Below, piece after piece: positions 1 through 12,009 of a DNA stretch of 64,000 nucleotides. Made by a program: the position numbers and the translations under genes. This stretch comes from Gibbula magus (taxonomy: Eukaryota; Mollusca; Gastropoda; Trochida; Trochidae). The stretch spans positions 47,072,358-47,136,357 of the forward strand of contig OW388300.1 in assembly GCA_936450465.1 (NCBI GenBank), read 5' to 3'. Each line of letters starts with the position of its first letter. The stretch's first letter is position 1. The notes under the pieces are model-generated. The model was not told where the DNA came from. It made no database searches and worked only from the letters and a program-made list of their open reading frames with translations.

Positions 1-176
1 TCACTTGTCAAACGTATTTAACTCGCTTTCGCTCGTTTACATGTAACTTGTTGTAATAAATACGGTATCCATAGGGAACAACTCGTCACTTGTCAAACGT
101 ATTTAACTCGCTTTCGCTCGTTAAATACGTTTACAAATAACTTGTTGTAATAAATACGGAATCCATAGGGAATGAG
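1..176. repeat. 86-bp tandem dimer
   Basis: TCACTTGTCAAACG begins copies at 1 and 87. Both contain CTCGCTTTCGCTCGTT and end ATCCATAGGGAA. The array may continue before the window. Confidence 0.85.
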
Positions 177-2019
177 TTTGGTATTTTATTTATTACACAC
201 CTATTAACAACATGATTTAAGTCAAGATTGTGTTGTCCAATCTACGTGTATGTAGTATATGTACACCTTGATTAGTTGACGCGGACATACTTAAAGTCGA
301 CCATCTTTAATCTACTTTACTTTAAACCTCATTGAACAATTGTCGATCTCGCGGTATTCATGAACATATATATGAAAAGTATTTCTATGGTGTCGTTACA
401 TAAGTTTCACCCAATTGTAATTACTTTTCTGAAGCAACGGGAACTGGTAGAGCTATTAGATAAAGTAACTCCAAAACCAACAGATCCTTTAATTAAACAC
501 TTAACCACAAAATTGCTACGTTGATTTGCGCAATTTTTTTATTTAGAAATTCAAAGTCAGTATATGTATGTCTGTATACTGAAACGGTAACCGTATTTGT
601 CGTCCATGACGTCATTTACAGATGACGTTGGCGGTAGTCTGACACAAGCGGATATCGGCCTCCCTGCATCAAAGAGACCATTCCTTTCTATGACCTTTTC
701 TTCAACACAATATGTGCATGTTGTGAAAACACATTGCTATTGAATGTTAGTATCAGTTAAGCATTTACCCCCATTTTCAAAACGTTGTTCATGTTATTCT
801 GGTTGGATGTTTTGTGTGTTTCACATTCACCATATTTTCAAGATTTAATTCTGTAGATACAACGTTTTTGATACAACAATTATGGTAATGCGAGTTTTAA
901 AAGTGACAACTTTCTTCAGTTTATGATACAAAGTCAATCTGAAAAGTGTGAGATGACAGATTTCAAGTAGACACAATCTATCTCACTCCCAATCTTCTCG
1001 ATCACCGTGAATAGAGGCAATCAACTTATCTAGAGAACCAAGTCTTGCTGGTGTATGTCGTAACTCCTTTAATAACAAGAGCTCTCTGACAGCACAAGAA
1101 CCCCCGGTTCTTTATCGTCCAAATAAGCATTTTAAATGTAAATGTAAGGGTAATTTAATGACCTAATAAATAAATAAGCATGTCAAATATCTAAGGCCTT
1201 TCAATACGTGAAACCCATCCCCATAATAGGATATAGATAAATTTAGTGATGTAGTCTATCGACGTATATCTTTATTATTAAAAAGTTGTAAAATTATTAC
1301 TGAAATACGCCGTTTCTCATGATATAGAGGATTCTGTCGACATATCTTTACCTTTAAGCAAATGACCATTTTTGACTATACATTGTTCAGTCAATATTCT
1401 GCGAAAACACGATTATATACGACATATATACATGTACATAGTATTTGTTGGGCGTCTTTTGATTGGCTACCTGAATTGCGCTCGAACACGCGAGTTTACC
1501 GGCTGTTATAAGACGGTTAGGCGTGGAACCTACGACTGATATGAGTTCGTATCCCGGTAGATGCACTATTTTGCAATTTTTATTCCACGGAAAACCGTCA
1601 ATTTTAATCAGACTGGGTCATAGCAGTGCTTACTTATTTCTGACATTCAGCTATATGAAATGATCAGGGGGTGCTTAACTTTTTTCTTTGTATAAATTTA
1701 GATACAGTTGATCTTTCTTCCTCCACCCGTGTAGTTGAATGAATGCATTCCACGTCGTATCTTTGAATATGAACGCAAGGGTGACAGAAATTACATGAAC
1801 ATACCATAAATTCTTGAATATAGTCTTGCCCTGTATAATCACCTGCCTAGAATGAACGCCGGGTCTAATTAAGCCCTAGTTGAAATAAATACTCGTCTGC
1901 CTTGAATAATCACCGTGTTTATTTGCTTGAGTCTATCTTGACAAGTCTTATACAATATGGTATCAACAATCAATGTAAGTCATCAATGTATATTTTAAAG
2001 TCCCCACAACAATTTGTAA
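177..2019. other. No gene recognised; AT-rich repeats
   Basis: No coding exon could be supported. One TGACGTCA occurs at 607-614. About 1440-1612 resembles one end of the CAGTC-type MITE seen complete at 24746-25142, including the 'agttcgtatcccggtagatg' segment and the closing TTTTAATCAGACTG. Confidence 0.5.
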
Positions 2020-2730
2020 CGGTCATAGCTCTCGGTGGGAGGTGATTAAAGGGTTTACATGGCCTTAACCAATATATCATGACCTTGAACTTTGACATTT
2101 GACCTTCCAGGTCACACAATCAATGATTTTTTTCATTGCGTATAACAATGATTTAAATTGTTCAGTTAAAATATAGGCATATTCACAAATGTAGGACTGA
2201 GTAAGTTGTGACCTCGCTGTGACCTTGACCTTTGACAGATGTTAGTGAAAAACCTTTGCAAATCTTGGTCTTTCTGCCTGATAACATTTGAAGTTATCGT
2301 GTTTACAAGAATTTTTTGTAGTGATTTCAGAATTCTTAACCTTTCACCTTGAATGGGAACATGTCAAAATGAGGTGTTACTAACTTCTTGGAAAAAAAGC
2401 TATTTAGTGATTTCAGAAATGGTGACCTAAAAGTCACCGTGACCATATCTCGTGACCTTGACCTTTGACCTTGAAGGTCATACAATCAATGATCACTTTT
2501 CATTGTGTATAACAATCATGTAATGATTCAAAGTGTTAATAGTTGAAATTTTCGTAGAAGCATGAGACCTCGCTGTGACCTAGACCTTTGACATTTTAGC
2601 GAAAACCTTTCAAATCTTGGCCAAAATAAGAGCCTGATAGCACAATTTTTTTCAAGTTATCGTGTGTACAAGGAACCTTTTGAAAAAAAGTTGTAGCCAA
2701 TACAAAACATGGTGGCGGCGATGGAAACTG
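2020..2730. repeat. Nuclear-receptor-half-site repeat, copy 1
   Basis: Related to 27405-28370. It has repeated TGACCTTGACCTTTGACC blocks, a perfect DR1 (AGGTCAAAGGTCA on the minus strand, 2459-2471) and shared linkers such as 'cacaatcaatgat' and 'aagttatcgtgt'. The unit is about 435 bp, with roughly one and a half units here. Confidence 0.75.
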
Positions 2731-3599
2731 CACAAAAACTGATATGTCGGGGCTGCTAATAATGGTGTCATTCAGTCATTCAATCATTCAATATTCGTAC
2801 AATCATGTGTGCTCATTCAATATTCGTACAATCATGTGTGCACTATCTTGCCAAAACAGATTTCTGAAATAGTCAAATTTGAAATTTGGAGGGAGAGGCG
2901 ATATTAACTTCTGAAAATATGAAGCCAACGCGTTTTGTTTTGGTTATGCTTCAGATTTCACCTTCGACCTCTTCATCAGAAACAGTGAATTCCTGAGTAT
3001 ATTCACGGAAAAAAAAATCGCATTACTAAATCAAGATGTGTATAAAGATAAACATTCAGACTTAACTGTTGACGTGATAATAAACCAATGCAACGGTCAA
3101 TATGGCTTTCACTAAACATTTTATGAGTGCTTCCAATCAAAATACGTATTGGTCCATCGGCGTAAAAAGATCAAACATGGGAATACATTTGATTATTTAA
3201 ACATCGTCCCCGCAATGAAATAAACCAAACTTCAGCTGTACAGTTCCATTAGCCATTGTAGAAATAAAATAGGTAATTAAATAGACTGAATAGTGCATGT
3301 TTATTCACTCTATCTTCCGAATGAGTATAGAAAAACAGTAAGAATGTCATACTGCAGTTAATGAGGATGATTCCTTTGGACTTTAATAAAACTTATTCCA
3401 TTGTAGGTATCCATACTCACTTTACCATGTGACAATTTTGAATTATGGCTTGTAATCCCTAATCCAATCAAACAAAATTCTAACATAACCATATCGATGA
3501 TTGGGCTTTGGATACCTACTTTTTGTAGATAAATGCTGAAACCTGAAAAGTAGTCAACTGCAAAGGTTAGTTGGTCAATTTAAACAAGTAATTGTCAAA

Positions 3600-4045
3600 A
3601 ACGTGACCATGTCCCCCGCCACAATTAAGAAATGAGCTAAAATGATGGACACACAGCTTGTACCGAGTAATGACCATTTCATGTTTGATTCAACTGTTAT
3701 TATATCAGGCTAAGAACATTAAAAGTGATCCAAGTCTCGTAGTGACCTTTAAAATGAGGTCAAGGTCACCCAAATCGACTGGTGTCTTGTGTACTTCCTA
3801 AATGTAGACTAGTACCAAATTTGAAGACTAGGTGCAGCAGTTCATGAGATATTGTGGTAACAAGATTTTCTCAAAATATTTCAGTCTTGTATTGACCTTG
3901 AAAATTAGGTCAAGGTCACCCAAATCAACTGGTGTCTCCGTATTCCCCTAATGAAGACTGGTACCAAATTTAAAGACACTAGGTCCAGCAGTTCATGAGG
4001 GCGGACGGATGTACGGAGCTGAATACTATATCCCCCACTAAAAAC
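3600..4045. mobile_element. Satellite-carrying element, family D
   Basis: It opens with TCCCCCGCCAC, carries two related monomers of about 165 bp (each with GAGGTCAAGGTCACCCAAAT-like sequence and 'cagcagttcatgag'), then GCGGACGGATGTACGGAGCT and TATATCCCCCA at the end. The ends match families B and C while the core differs. It is non-coding. Confidence 0.6.
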
Positions 4046-4534
4046 AAATCCAACAGTTGCCAAATCAAAGCAGGTGGGCAGCTTGTTGTTGAACAAGCTT
4101 TCTTTTATGTACTTCTGTAAGCCAAATGGAAGTCTGTTTTGAGAATCTTTCCAGAAGGATGGTTAACAAAATAGAGCCACTGGTTCTGCAGCTCATCAGG
4201 TATTATAAGATTTTAATTGTTCAAAACAAAGCCGATCAATGGTTCTCCTTATATTACAATTCCCTTGCACACGAGATACCAGTACACCCCGACACAAACT
4301 GGGAATTCTACACCTTCAGCAGCAGAACCCCTCATGGGTAACACATTGTCAGATTGTAGTGCTATGGCTATAGATTTGGAGGAGATGTAGAGATAAAACA
4401 TTGTTAGAATATGACCATAGCGTCACCAATCTACGATTACCGTAATAAAGTTTGTACACAAGATTTCAGTTTTTTAAGATTTTAAGTTTGACCTCTGTGG
4501 CTCTTACTGGGTTGCCAAATCTACAATGTCTTTA

Positions 4535-4757
4535 CTTGACAAATACCATGTTTATCTCATCGAGTGAGGTAGAAAGGTTATATTTTCACGAGTGGCTAAA
4601 ATATTTAGATGATATTTGGCTTTTCTTGACTAATACCATGTTTATCTCGAGTGAGGTAGAAAGGATATATTTTCACGAGTGGCGCAGCCACAAGTGAAAA
4701 TATAGAACTTTTCTACCTCACGAGATGAGATAAACATGGTATTAGTCAAGAAAAGAC
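4535..4757. repeat. Inverted repeat (palindrome) plus direct copy
   Basis: About 4622-4682 pairs with 4690-4755. The arms share AATACCATGTTTATCTC, GTGAGGTAGAAA and ATATTTTCAC. A third, direct copy lies at about 4535-4600. This suggests a foldback or MITE-like element. Confidence 0.75.
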
Positions 4758-4829
4758 AAATTTTCTATTTATTATATGACCAAATCTTTGTATATTCACC
4801 GAAATAGACTTGCATTTACGTTAAGTCGG

Positions 4830-5300
4830 CTTGAGAATGAGCCTGTCGCCTCAGCAACAATGTGACGTCATGAACGTGTCATGACGTCTACGCATTGTTT
4901 TATGACGTCAGTTCATTGTTATATCAGTCACTAGTGACTGATAACACTTTCGATTGTTGTTTTCACTAGTGACTGATAACACGGTTTATTTTCATTGATA
5001 GATCCCGGTATTTCACCTGCAATAATATAATAAATAACTTTTCTACCTCACGATACGGACGGATATTCTATTTATGATGTTATCCTTGTAATTACGTCCG
5101 AAAAGGGTCTTTTGTCGTTGAACGGCCGCTAGGAACAACCCGCTACTATAGCAACACCGTGACGTCATAAGCCAATTTGCCGCATGAGACCATTGTTTTA
5201 TGACGTCAAATTATATCAGTCACTGGTCGCAGTTATTTTCACTGTAGCTTGATAGACAAGTTTATTTCACTGATAAATCAAAGTATTTCATTCCTCGTCA
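4830..5300. repeat. Tandem dimer of about 297 bp carrying four CREs
   Basis: Two diverged units share 'gcaacaNNGTGACGTCAT', 'cattgttttatgacgtca' and 'atatcagtcact'. Perfect TGACGTCA octamers lie at 4863, 4903, 5160 and 5201, with a near match at 4882. Confidence 0.75.
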
Positions 5301-5328
5301 TATAATAAACAAGAAGACATAGTCATCA

Positions 5329-5731
5329 ACATCCCCCGCCAGAGCCAAGAAATTGGAAAAAGGGCAATAATTCGAAATAATTGTGCATTACTCATTTTCA
5401 TTCCATCAAGGTATGTTAGCCCTCAAGCAACACACCAATTTTGGTTCTCCAATCTTAAATGGTTTCTGAGAAAAGCTGTCCCCTTTGGAGATACCATGAA
5501 CAAAGTCCAAAAATACGGAACAAGGGCAATAACTCCAAAACAAATATTTGCAGGCTTCTCACTTTCGAACTCCATCAATGTATTCATGCCTTCGAGCAAC
5601 ACATCAAATTTGGTAACCCTATCTTAAATGGTTTCTGAGAAAAGCTGTCCCCTTTATCTCGGACGGACGGAAACACGGACGGACGGAGCCCAAACCTATA
5701 TCCCCCTTCCACTTCGTGGCGGGGGATAATA
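5329..5731. mobile_element. Satellite-carrying element, family C
   Basis: It starts ATCCCCCGCCAGAG, carries two monomers of about 180 bp (AAGGGCAATAA and TTAAATGGTTTCTGAGAAAA in each), then a GGACGGACGGA tract. It closes with TATATCCCCC, CCACTTCGTGG and GCGGGGGATAAT, so the first bases and the final hairpin are inverted copies. No open frame of merit. Confidence 0.7.
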
Positions 5732-5869
5732 AACTTTAGCATTAGGGGTGCAGTGATTTCTCTGGAAAAGTGAAGAATGTATAAAATATATGGACAACAG
5801 CCCATGTCATAAACACATAGGACCATATGGGCTTGATAAGATAAAAACGATAGTAGCAGCAGCAGAAGT

Positions 5870-6654
5870 TGCAAAGAGATGGCTCGGGGGGAAGGCTGAT
5901 TTCAGATATCTTCATGACTGGCAACCAAGCTTGCACACCACAACTCCTTCAATGTCGGTTGACTGAAATCAATCTTAAAAACAACATCACAAGAGGCAAG
6001 TTTATACACATTGAAATGCTTTTTTCTGTATTTACATGTAAAACATTACAATTCCATGCTTCTGGCAACTTCAACAACAAGCATGTACAATGTGCTACAT
6101 ATACATCTTACAAATAACAATTCATTACAAGGGGTAAAACTCCCCTTTCAGTAGTTACAGCAGACCAACAACAGAAGTCACTATATATACAAACTTAATG
6201 GAGGTGAGAGAATTAAATAGGCATGAGACACTGAAATAAAACACCTTAAAGATAACATCTAGTTACTCTTCAAGAAGAATGTCTGGTAATTCAATCAACT
6301 GTCAGCAACCAGGCTAGCACCATCATTTGTAATCCTACACTAACTGGAGAGGGACATGTACATTCAGGTGTGATGCACCAACACTTACACCCGACTTGCA
6401 GCCACCAGTCACCAAGTCAGTACACTACACCACTGGCTTGACCTGCCAGTTTACTGTCCTTGGCGTACATACACATTCTCTAATGAGTGAGTAAAGCGTG
6501 GCAGTGTGCCCACGGACCAGTGTTCTCTGGCTCCCACTCGTGTATTATGATTTGACAGACACACTTCACCTCACAGTCTGCAAGTCCTGAGGTAAGGGCA
6601 CGAGTCCCTGCGGGACTGGCGTTATATTCTCAACCACACATGCTTAACACAGCT
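5870..6654 (-). other. CREB 3' UTR / downstream
   Basis: Follows the stop of exon B. No AATAAA was found on the minus strand; AGTAAA near 6446 is a possible variant signal. A GC-rich inverted sequence (GTCCCTGCGGGAC) lies near 6605. Confidence 0.4.
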
Positions 6655-6799
6655 TTATGTGTCCTTCTGACAGTATAATTCTTTCAGAGCTTTTAACTCC
6701 TCAATTAAAGTTTTGTTCTGATTTTCTAAGACTGCCACTCTATTTTCGAGGCACTTGACATATTCCTTCTTTTTCCTTCGACATTCTCGAGCAGCCTCT
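6655..6799 (-). CDS. CREB1: CREB alternative terminal exon B (bZIP, canonical form)
   Basis: Acceptor CTTACAG before 6799, stop TAA at 6657-6655, again 145 nt and in the same phase. It encodes REAARECRRKKKEYVKCLEN and the zipper, the sequence conserved from human CREB1, then ends YCQKDT. It differs from exon A at 4 residues but at about 15 synonymous sites. That pattern is what two functional exons under purifying selection would show. Only 103 bp separate it from the stop of exon A. Confidence 0.92.
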
Positions 6800-9700
6800 C
6801 TGTAAGATGAATGATAATTACAACTTTATTGAAACATGAACATTGTCACACTGATAAAATGAAGACATACACACATCCAAGGAAAGAAGTTAGTCAAGTC
6901 TCTTATCCGTCTTGCTGACAATATAACTCTTTCAAAGCTTTCAACTCCTCTATCAATGTTTTGTTCTGATTTTCCAACACTGCAACTCTGTTTTCGAGGC
7001 ACCTCACATATTCCTTCTTTTTCCTGCGACATTCTTGTGCTGCCTCTCTGTAATTTGAGTGAAATGTTTTCATTGTAATGTGGAATGCCAAATGGTTTTG
7101 TAAGTAACGACACGAAACAACCAACAGGTCAACTTGTAATAGAACATTTTCTCAACAGTTTTTAACACAAAGCGTCCCCGATCCAAACATCAACAGCAGA
7201 GTAATAGGCAGATGTATGTTAATGTGAATGTCACTTCTTGTAATCACTCTCACCATTTGAACATTTGTGTATCTTTTTGCAAGAACAGCAAATAAAGCTT
7301 TGAAGAGACTGACATTCACAGAAATACACTTCATGCATCTAAACATTTCTAGAACAATGACAAAAATTATCAATTTAATTTACATTTTTATCTTTAAACC
7401 AATTAGATAACAATTGTTCAAAAGAATTCTATCTATGTAATTGGCATGCAAACCCACTCCAACAGATATAATAGTTGACAAAACAAAAAGCCTGTGCTTT
7501 TGATAGCATTCATTAATCTGCAAATTCTTTGATCATGGATTCGCCAAATCAAAATCAGTAATAAATATTTCATAAACCCTGAGTATTCCATAAATGGTTA
7601 TCTTGTGAACATGATTGAAAAGTTTATATTAAATATTTCTTAGATCAAATACTTTACAAATACTTTATAAAGTTTTATCACTAGTAAAAGCACAGACTAA
7701 GACATATCAACCGTCACACACTTTATATTTGAAATACTACTTATTAAAAACTACTTTGAACTGTTATATAAAATAATTTCTTCTATTGACAATAATGACC
7801 ATAAGTTTTGCATATGTTCATTAGATATACAAGACACAAGTTTCAGTTAATTACCTATTTTTAAGAAGTCGAAGTTCTCGTTTTCTAGATGCCTCTTCCC
7901 CATGTCCTCCAGGACTTGTGATTGGACTGCCTGCCGCTGCCATGACAACACCTTGCGGTAATGCCCCTGACGTGGCAATCTGGTAGGCTTGAACACCAGT
8001 GCCTCCAACTGATACTGAAAATAAGCAGTAATTTAGCAGTCTTGAAATACAGCATATAACTTAATATTCTGAAATTAGCACTTGAAGTTTTAGGCCATTG
8101 CAATATTGAAATATTGAATATTAAAGATTTTACTGGTTACATTTAATTCAGTCACAGATTGACCTTGAATAGAAGATTGAATTAACTTGATGTAGTTTTG
8201 TAAAGACTGAATATACAAAATGTTCCATTTTCAAATGGAAGCAGTTCATCATGAAAAAGATGCCATCGCTAGCATGACATCAACTATAACTATTCACAGA
8301 AAGTAAAATAAATATGCAAAATAATGAAAGAAAAAAAGGAATAAAATCAGATGTCGATTTGTTTGAAACAAGACAGAAAAGCACTTACGAAAAGCAACTA
8401 AGCTACAAAATACACACCCGTACCCGGGATATAGAACTGCCCATCAGGCCCCTGGGCATATTGAACTATTGTTGCTCCTTGAGTAGCACCCCCTGATGAT
8501 GGGCTTGCATTAGACATTGTCAGTGTCTGGAGCCCTTGTGAGACTGGCGTGCCATCAGGATGAGTTGTGATCTGGATTGCTCCAGCTGGGACTACTGCAA
8601 CCAATATAATGCAGTCATTAGTACTGAAACATTTTGTGTAGATAAGAATACATTAGCCCAATTATATTGTACTTTCTACGGACCAATATTGCTCTTATTT
8701 CATTCTCACTCACAACAGACAGCGAAAGGAGCAGGCCTACGGTTGACTAGCAGTCTGTAAACTGGTTACTTTATCATGGTTGGTAATTTTTTTATCATTA
8801 TAAATTTTGGCCTAATTTTACACTTAAAATTGATAAATAATTATGAACTGGTAACTTTCCCGGCTTTCTTCATACACTGGTAACAGAAGAGTGTCATTAC
8901 TACTACAAAGTTGACAAGGAACTGATACCTGTTGCTTGTTGATATTGTACAGCATTAGCTGAGCTAGTGAGATTCTGGGCAGCCTCATTACTCTCCTGTC
9001 CATCTTGACTCTGGCTGTCATTTGATTCGTCATCCATCTTGGATACAGGTGATGAAAGATCGTTTAATATTTTTCTGTTGGAGGAATAGAGAAGGTCAAT
9101 GATCATGACAGCTTGATAGAAAAGTTAGATACTATCAAACTACACCCAGAGTCTTGTTATGTTCAATCTGTTCTTTTTATGTAAATATGTTTCTGATCTA
9201 AAACATAAGTCAAGAAACATGACTCAGACTATCAAATTGGGACAAAAATATGATTGCTATAACTCTTACATCCAAATCTTAACGTATTAAAACAATCTAC
9301 TAGGGTAATGATAAGTAATGTCAAAGATATATATATATATATATGCACAAAAGCAATTTGAATTAACTGTTCACTTCCCAACTTGATTGGTAGATACTTG
9401 TAGTGTTCAAATTGAAGTGGAATCCTCTCACAAACTGATGTACATATAATAATCATGTAGATATTATGAGATGTAACCACAAATTGAACTGTGTGAACAG
9501 GTTTTAACAAAGCTTTTTAGCTCTTAGTTTGATATTATCATTGTACATTAAAACTTGAACAATTTTCAACTTGTCTTCTTATCTGTATTTTCTACCTGTA
9601 TGATGGTCTTCTTGCTAATATTTCTCTTCTCTTTTTCGCATCAGAGTCGTCTGAAGACAGTTCATCATCTACCGCCGCAACCTGAAAAACAAATTATCTC

Positions 9701-10212
9701 CATCACAAATTGTCACTCAATGTCATTGAGAAGCCTATCAAATAAGTAGAAGTCAAAAACATGAACAACTTACAAAATCAAACAGTGATTTACACAAACT
9801 GACAACAACTTAACCATATAACCATATAATGACAGAATTACTTTTCACTGTAACATGTTTTCTTCTTCCCTGTCAGTTTTCCATAAAGAAATTATTAAAC
9901 TTTATTAAAAATAACTTTCATTTCACAAAACGAGAGAAAAAAAACTTAGTTTAGATTTCAAATCAGAACTTGTTACAAAATGTGTTCTGACAAAAGACAT
10001 TTAAAATATCATCAATGAACAGTAATGAAACATACTCTGACAACTTGAATAGTCTGTACATTGCCTGTATTCCCTGCTGATTGTATTACTGAATGTTGGT
10101 TGGACTGTATGACAGACTGGACTTGTACAGGTTGGTTTGGAATGGTGACATGAACCACAGATATACCCTGGGAACCATTCTCTAGATCTTGAGAGGCTGT
10201 GTCCCCAGACAT
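6655..10212 (-). CDS. CREB1: CREB/CREM/ATF1-family cAMP-response transcription factor with alternative bZIP last exons
   Basis: Nuclear activator that binds CRE sites and recruits CBP when its kinase-inducible domain (KID) is phosphorylated. Coding exons on the minus strand: 10212-10036, 9681-9596, 9074-8929, 8594-8424 (or to 8418; two usable donors), 8014-7855, then either 7047-6903 or 6799-6655. All junctions are GT-AG and keep frame, giving about 294 residues. Exon 1 is glutamine-rich (Q1). The exon 2/3 junction encodes the KID, with RREILARRPSY joined to RKILNDLSS; Ser86 in RRPSY corresponds to human Ser133, the PKA site. Exons 3-4 resemble the Q2 activation domain. Exon 5 starts the basic region (SRKRELRLLKN). 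The last exon holds the rest of the basic region and the leucine zipper. The start is the first ATG after an acceptor at 10215, so the 5' UTR must lie in upstream exons. Orthology to the single invertebrate CREB1/CREM/ATF1 ancestor is inferred; the KID and bZIP matches are near identity. Confidence 0.95.
6825..6830 (-). promoter_or_regulatory. Polyadenylation signal AATAAA for CREB exon A
   Basis: AATAAA on the minus strand inside the 103-bp gap between exon A's stop and exon B's acceptor. Its position would let transcripts using exon A end before exon B. Confidence 0.65.
6903..7047 (-). CDS. CREB1: CREB alternative terminal exon A (bZIP, divergent form)
   Basis: Acceptor TTACAG before 7047, stop TAA at 6905-6903, 145 nt. 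It completes an AG|A arginine codon after exon 5 and encodes REAAQECRRKKKEYVRCLEN and a full zipper, ending YCQQDG. Compared with exon B it has Gln for Arg in the basic region (REAAQEC), Arg for Lys before CLEN, and a different C-terminal tail. An AATAAA lies 73 nt after the stop, so it can end a transcript. Together with exon B it forms a mutually exclusive pair. Confidence 0.9.
9327..9344. repeat. (AT)n microsatellite
   Basis: About nine AT dinucleotides inside a CREB intron. Confidence 0.9.
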
Positions 10213-11947
10213 CTCTACCAACACAGAATATGCAGATTGTCACAAACACACCCGTTTTCAATGAAAGTATAGAATAACTAACGGTATACACACAACAGTA
10301 TATTTATTTTTTCATACTGAGTTTTTTAAAAATAGTACACTACAAATGATAATAATGCAAGCTTATTATTTTTAATACAGCACAATGGTAATAATTTCAA
10401 ATATTATTATCCTATTATTTCAGTGTACAAACAATGGTAAAGCGGGGTTCAAAATACCTCTAGTCCAAAGGGCTGGTTAGAATTTAATAACGATTATGAA
10501 TATGACCAGAAGTGCATTAATATGAATCAATGTTTAATAAATTGGTAAAACTGATTTCAATCCCTGGTTAAAGTATGCATTCATGAACAGAAGGTTAACT
10601 TGGATGTAATGTTGTTATACGTCATAGTAAGACATGATATGGTGAACAAGCCAAGGTAATAAAATATTGTCATTACAGAGATGTTGTGTCATTTATATTA
10701 ACAATACAGAGCAAATATTATGTAATGCATGTAAGTCTGCAGTCACAATGACCTCATAATTATGTAAACACTAATCCTTGTAGATGGTTTGATGTAACGT
10801 ATGATTGCCATTTACGATTATCATCAGATATAACCATGTAAGACTCACACAACCATGTAAAGACACGAAAGTAAAATTAGTATATTATTTCTGTACAAAC
10901 TGAGTACTAGTATTAATATTAAGTTCAAATACTTGTTATGGCCATACAAGTAATTTTCAAATCAACTCAACTTGCAAAATTGTTTTCAATGTATAAGGCA
11001 ACACTCACTATGCTTCTTTTATTAAATCTGCACAAGCAAAAGCATCAAACCTAAACCTAAGGCGAACAAAAATTATCTAGTTGTTTTATGGAATCTCCTA
11101 GCATGATTTTGACCAATCTATTAAAAAAAAGCTATATAAAATCGATCTCAAGCAAAAATGTTGCCTAATTTCCATTTTAACGCTGTAACAGAAAATATAA
11201 GTGAAACATTATTATGTTTTTCTAAATCAATTCTGTGCCTCTATTGCTTACCTAACACTAGAGCACAATTGCTTTTTTCCCCTCCTGCCTTTAAACATTT
11301 GCTCCCCAAAAGTTTGTAAAACAAGCAATTAATTTTGCCTGGCCTAATTTGACAGTTTCTTTGTTAATGTGGAATATACTGTCTGGCTAAAGTTGATTTT
11401 ATTATATAGTTGTTTTTTTAGAATCATCATACTAGCTATAACTAAATACAAAACAACAGTACATATTTTGTCCTTCATCACGTGGGACGTAATCCTGCAC
11501 CATTGGGGTATGCTAGTCTGTAAGACTTATTAATAATTCCCTAGTCTGTTTGACCTGAAAGGCTAAGGAAGGGTGTTAAGGAGTCACAGTCCTGTGGATT
11601 GAAATACCCTGATGTTAGGGTGATGGAAATTATTTTTTTGGTTTATATTGAGGATGATATGTCATCATAAATGTTTGTCAGTTAATTATCTCATAACCAC
11701 CATGTAGGGTTTTGAGACAAACACAGGGACTTGTAAGATTTGGAATTTGAATAAAATTTGAAATTAAAGTTGCTTGACAACAAGTGTATTCTTGTACAAG
11801 AGTCGAAATAAACAGACTAATATATAACCAAATAACACTGTCTCTGATTTTTCAGTTACTAATCAGATACAACATTTCGCAAAGTTATGGTTCTTGAGTA
11901 AAAAACGTGGTTGGCGCGCTAATAAGAAGGCGGCGCATTGAATATGG

Positions 11948-11981
11948 TATATCCCGCTTCCACTTCGTGATGGGGGATAAT
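11948..11981. repeat. Orphan terminus of the CCCCCGCC element group
   Basis: ATATCCCGCTTCCACTTCGT followed by GATGGGGGATAAT, like the 3' hairpin of families B and C but with no recognisable core beside it. Confidence 0.55.
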
Positions 11982-12009
11982 TATATGTGAATTTATAGAA
12001 GTACTCAAT

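Noticed and set aside
5584..6117. Short frames on both strands near 5.6-6.1 kb
   Set aside because: The first covers family C satellite; the others have no recognisable content.
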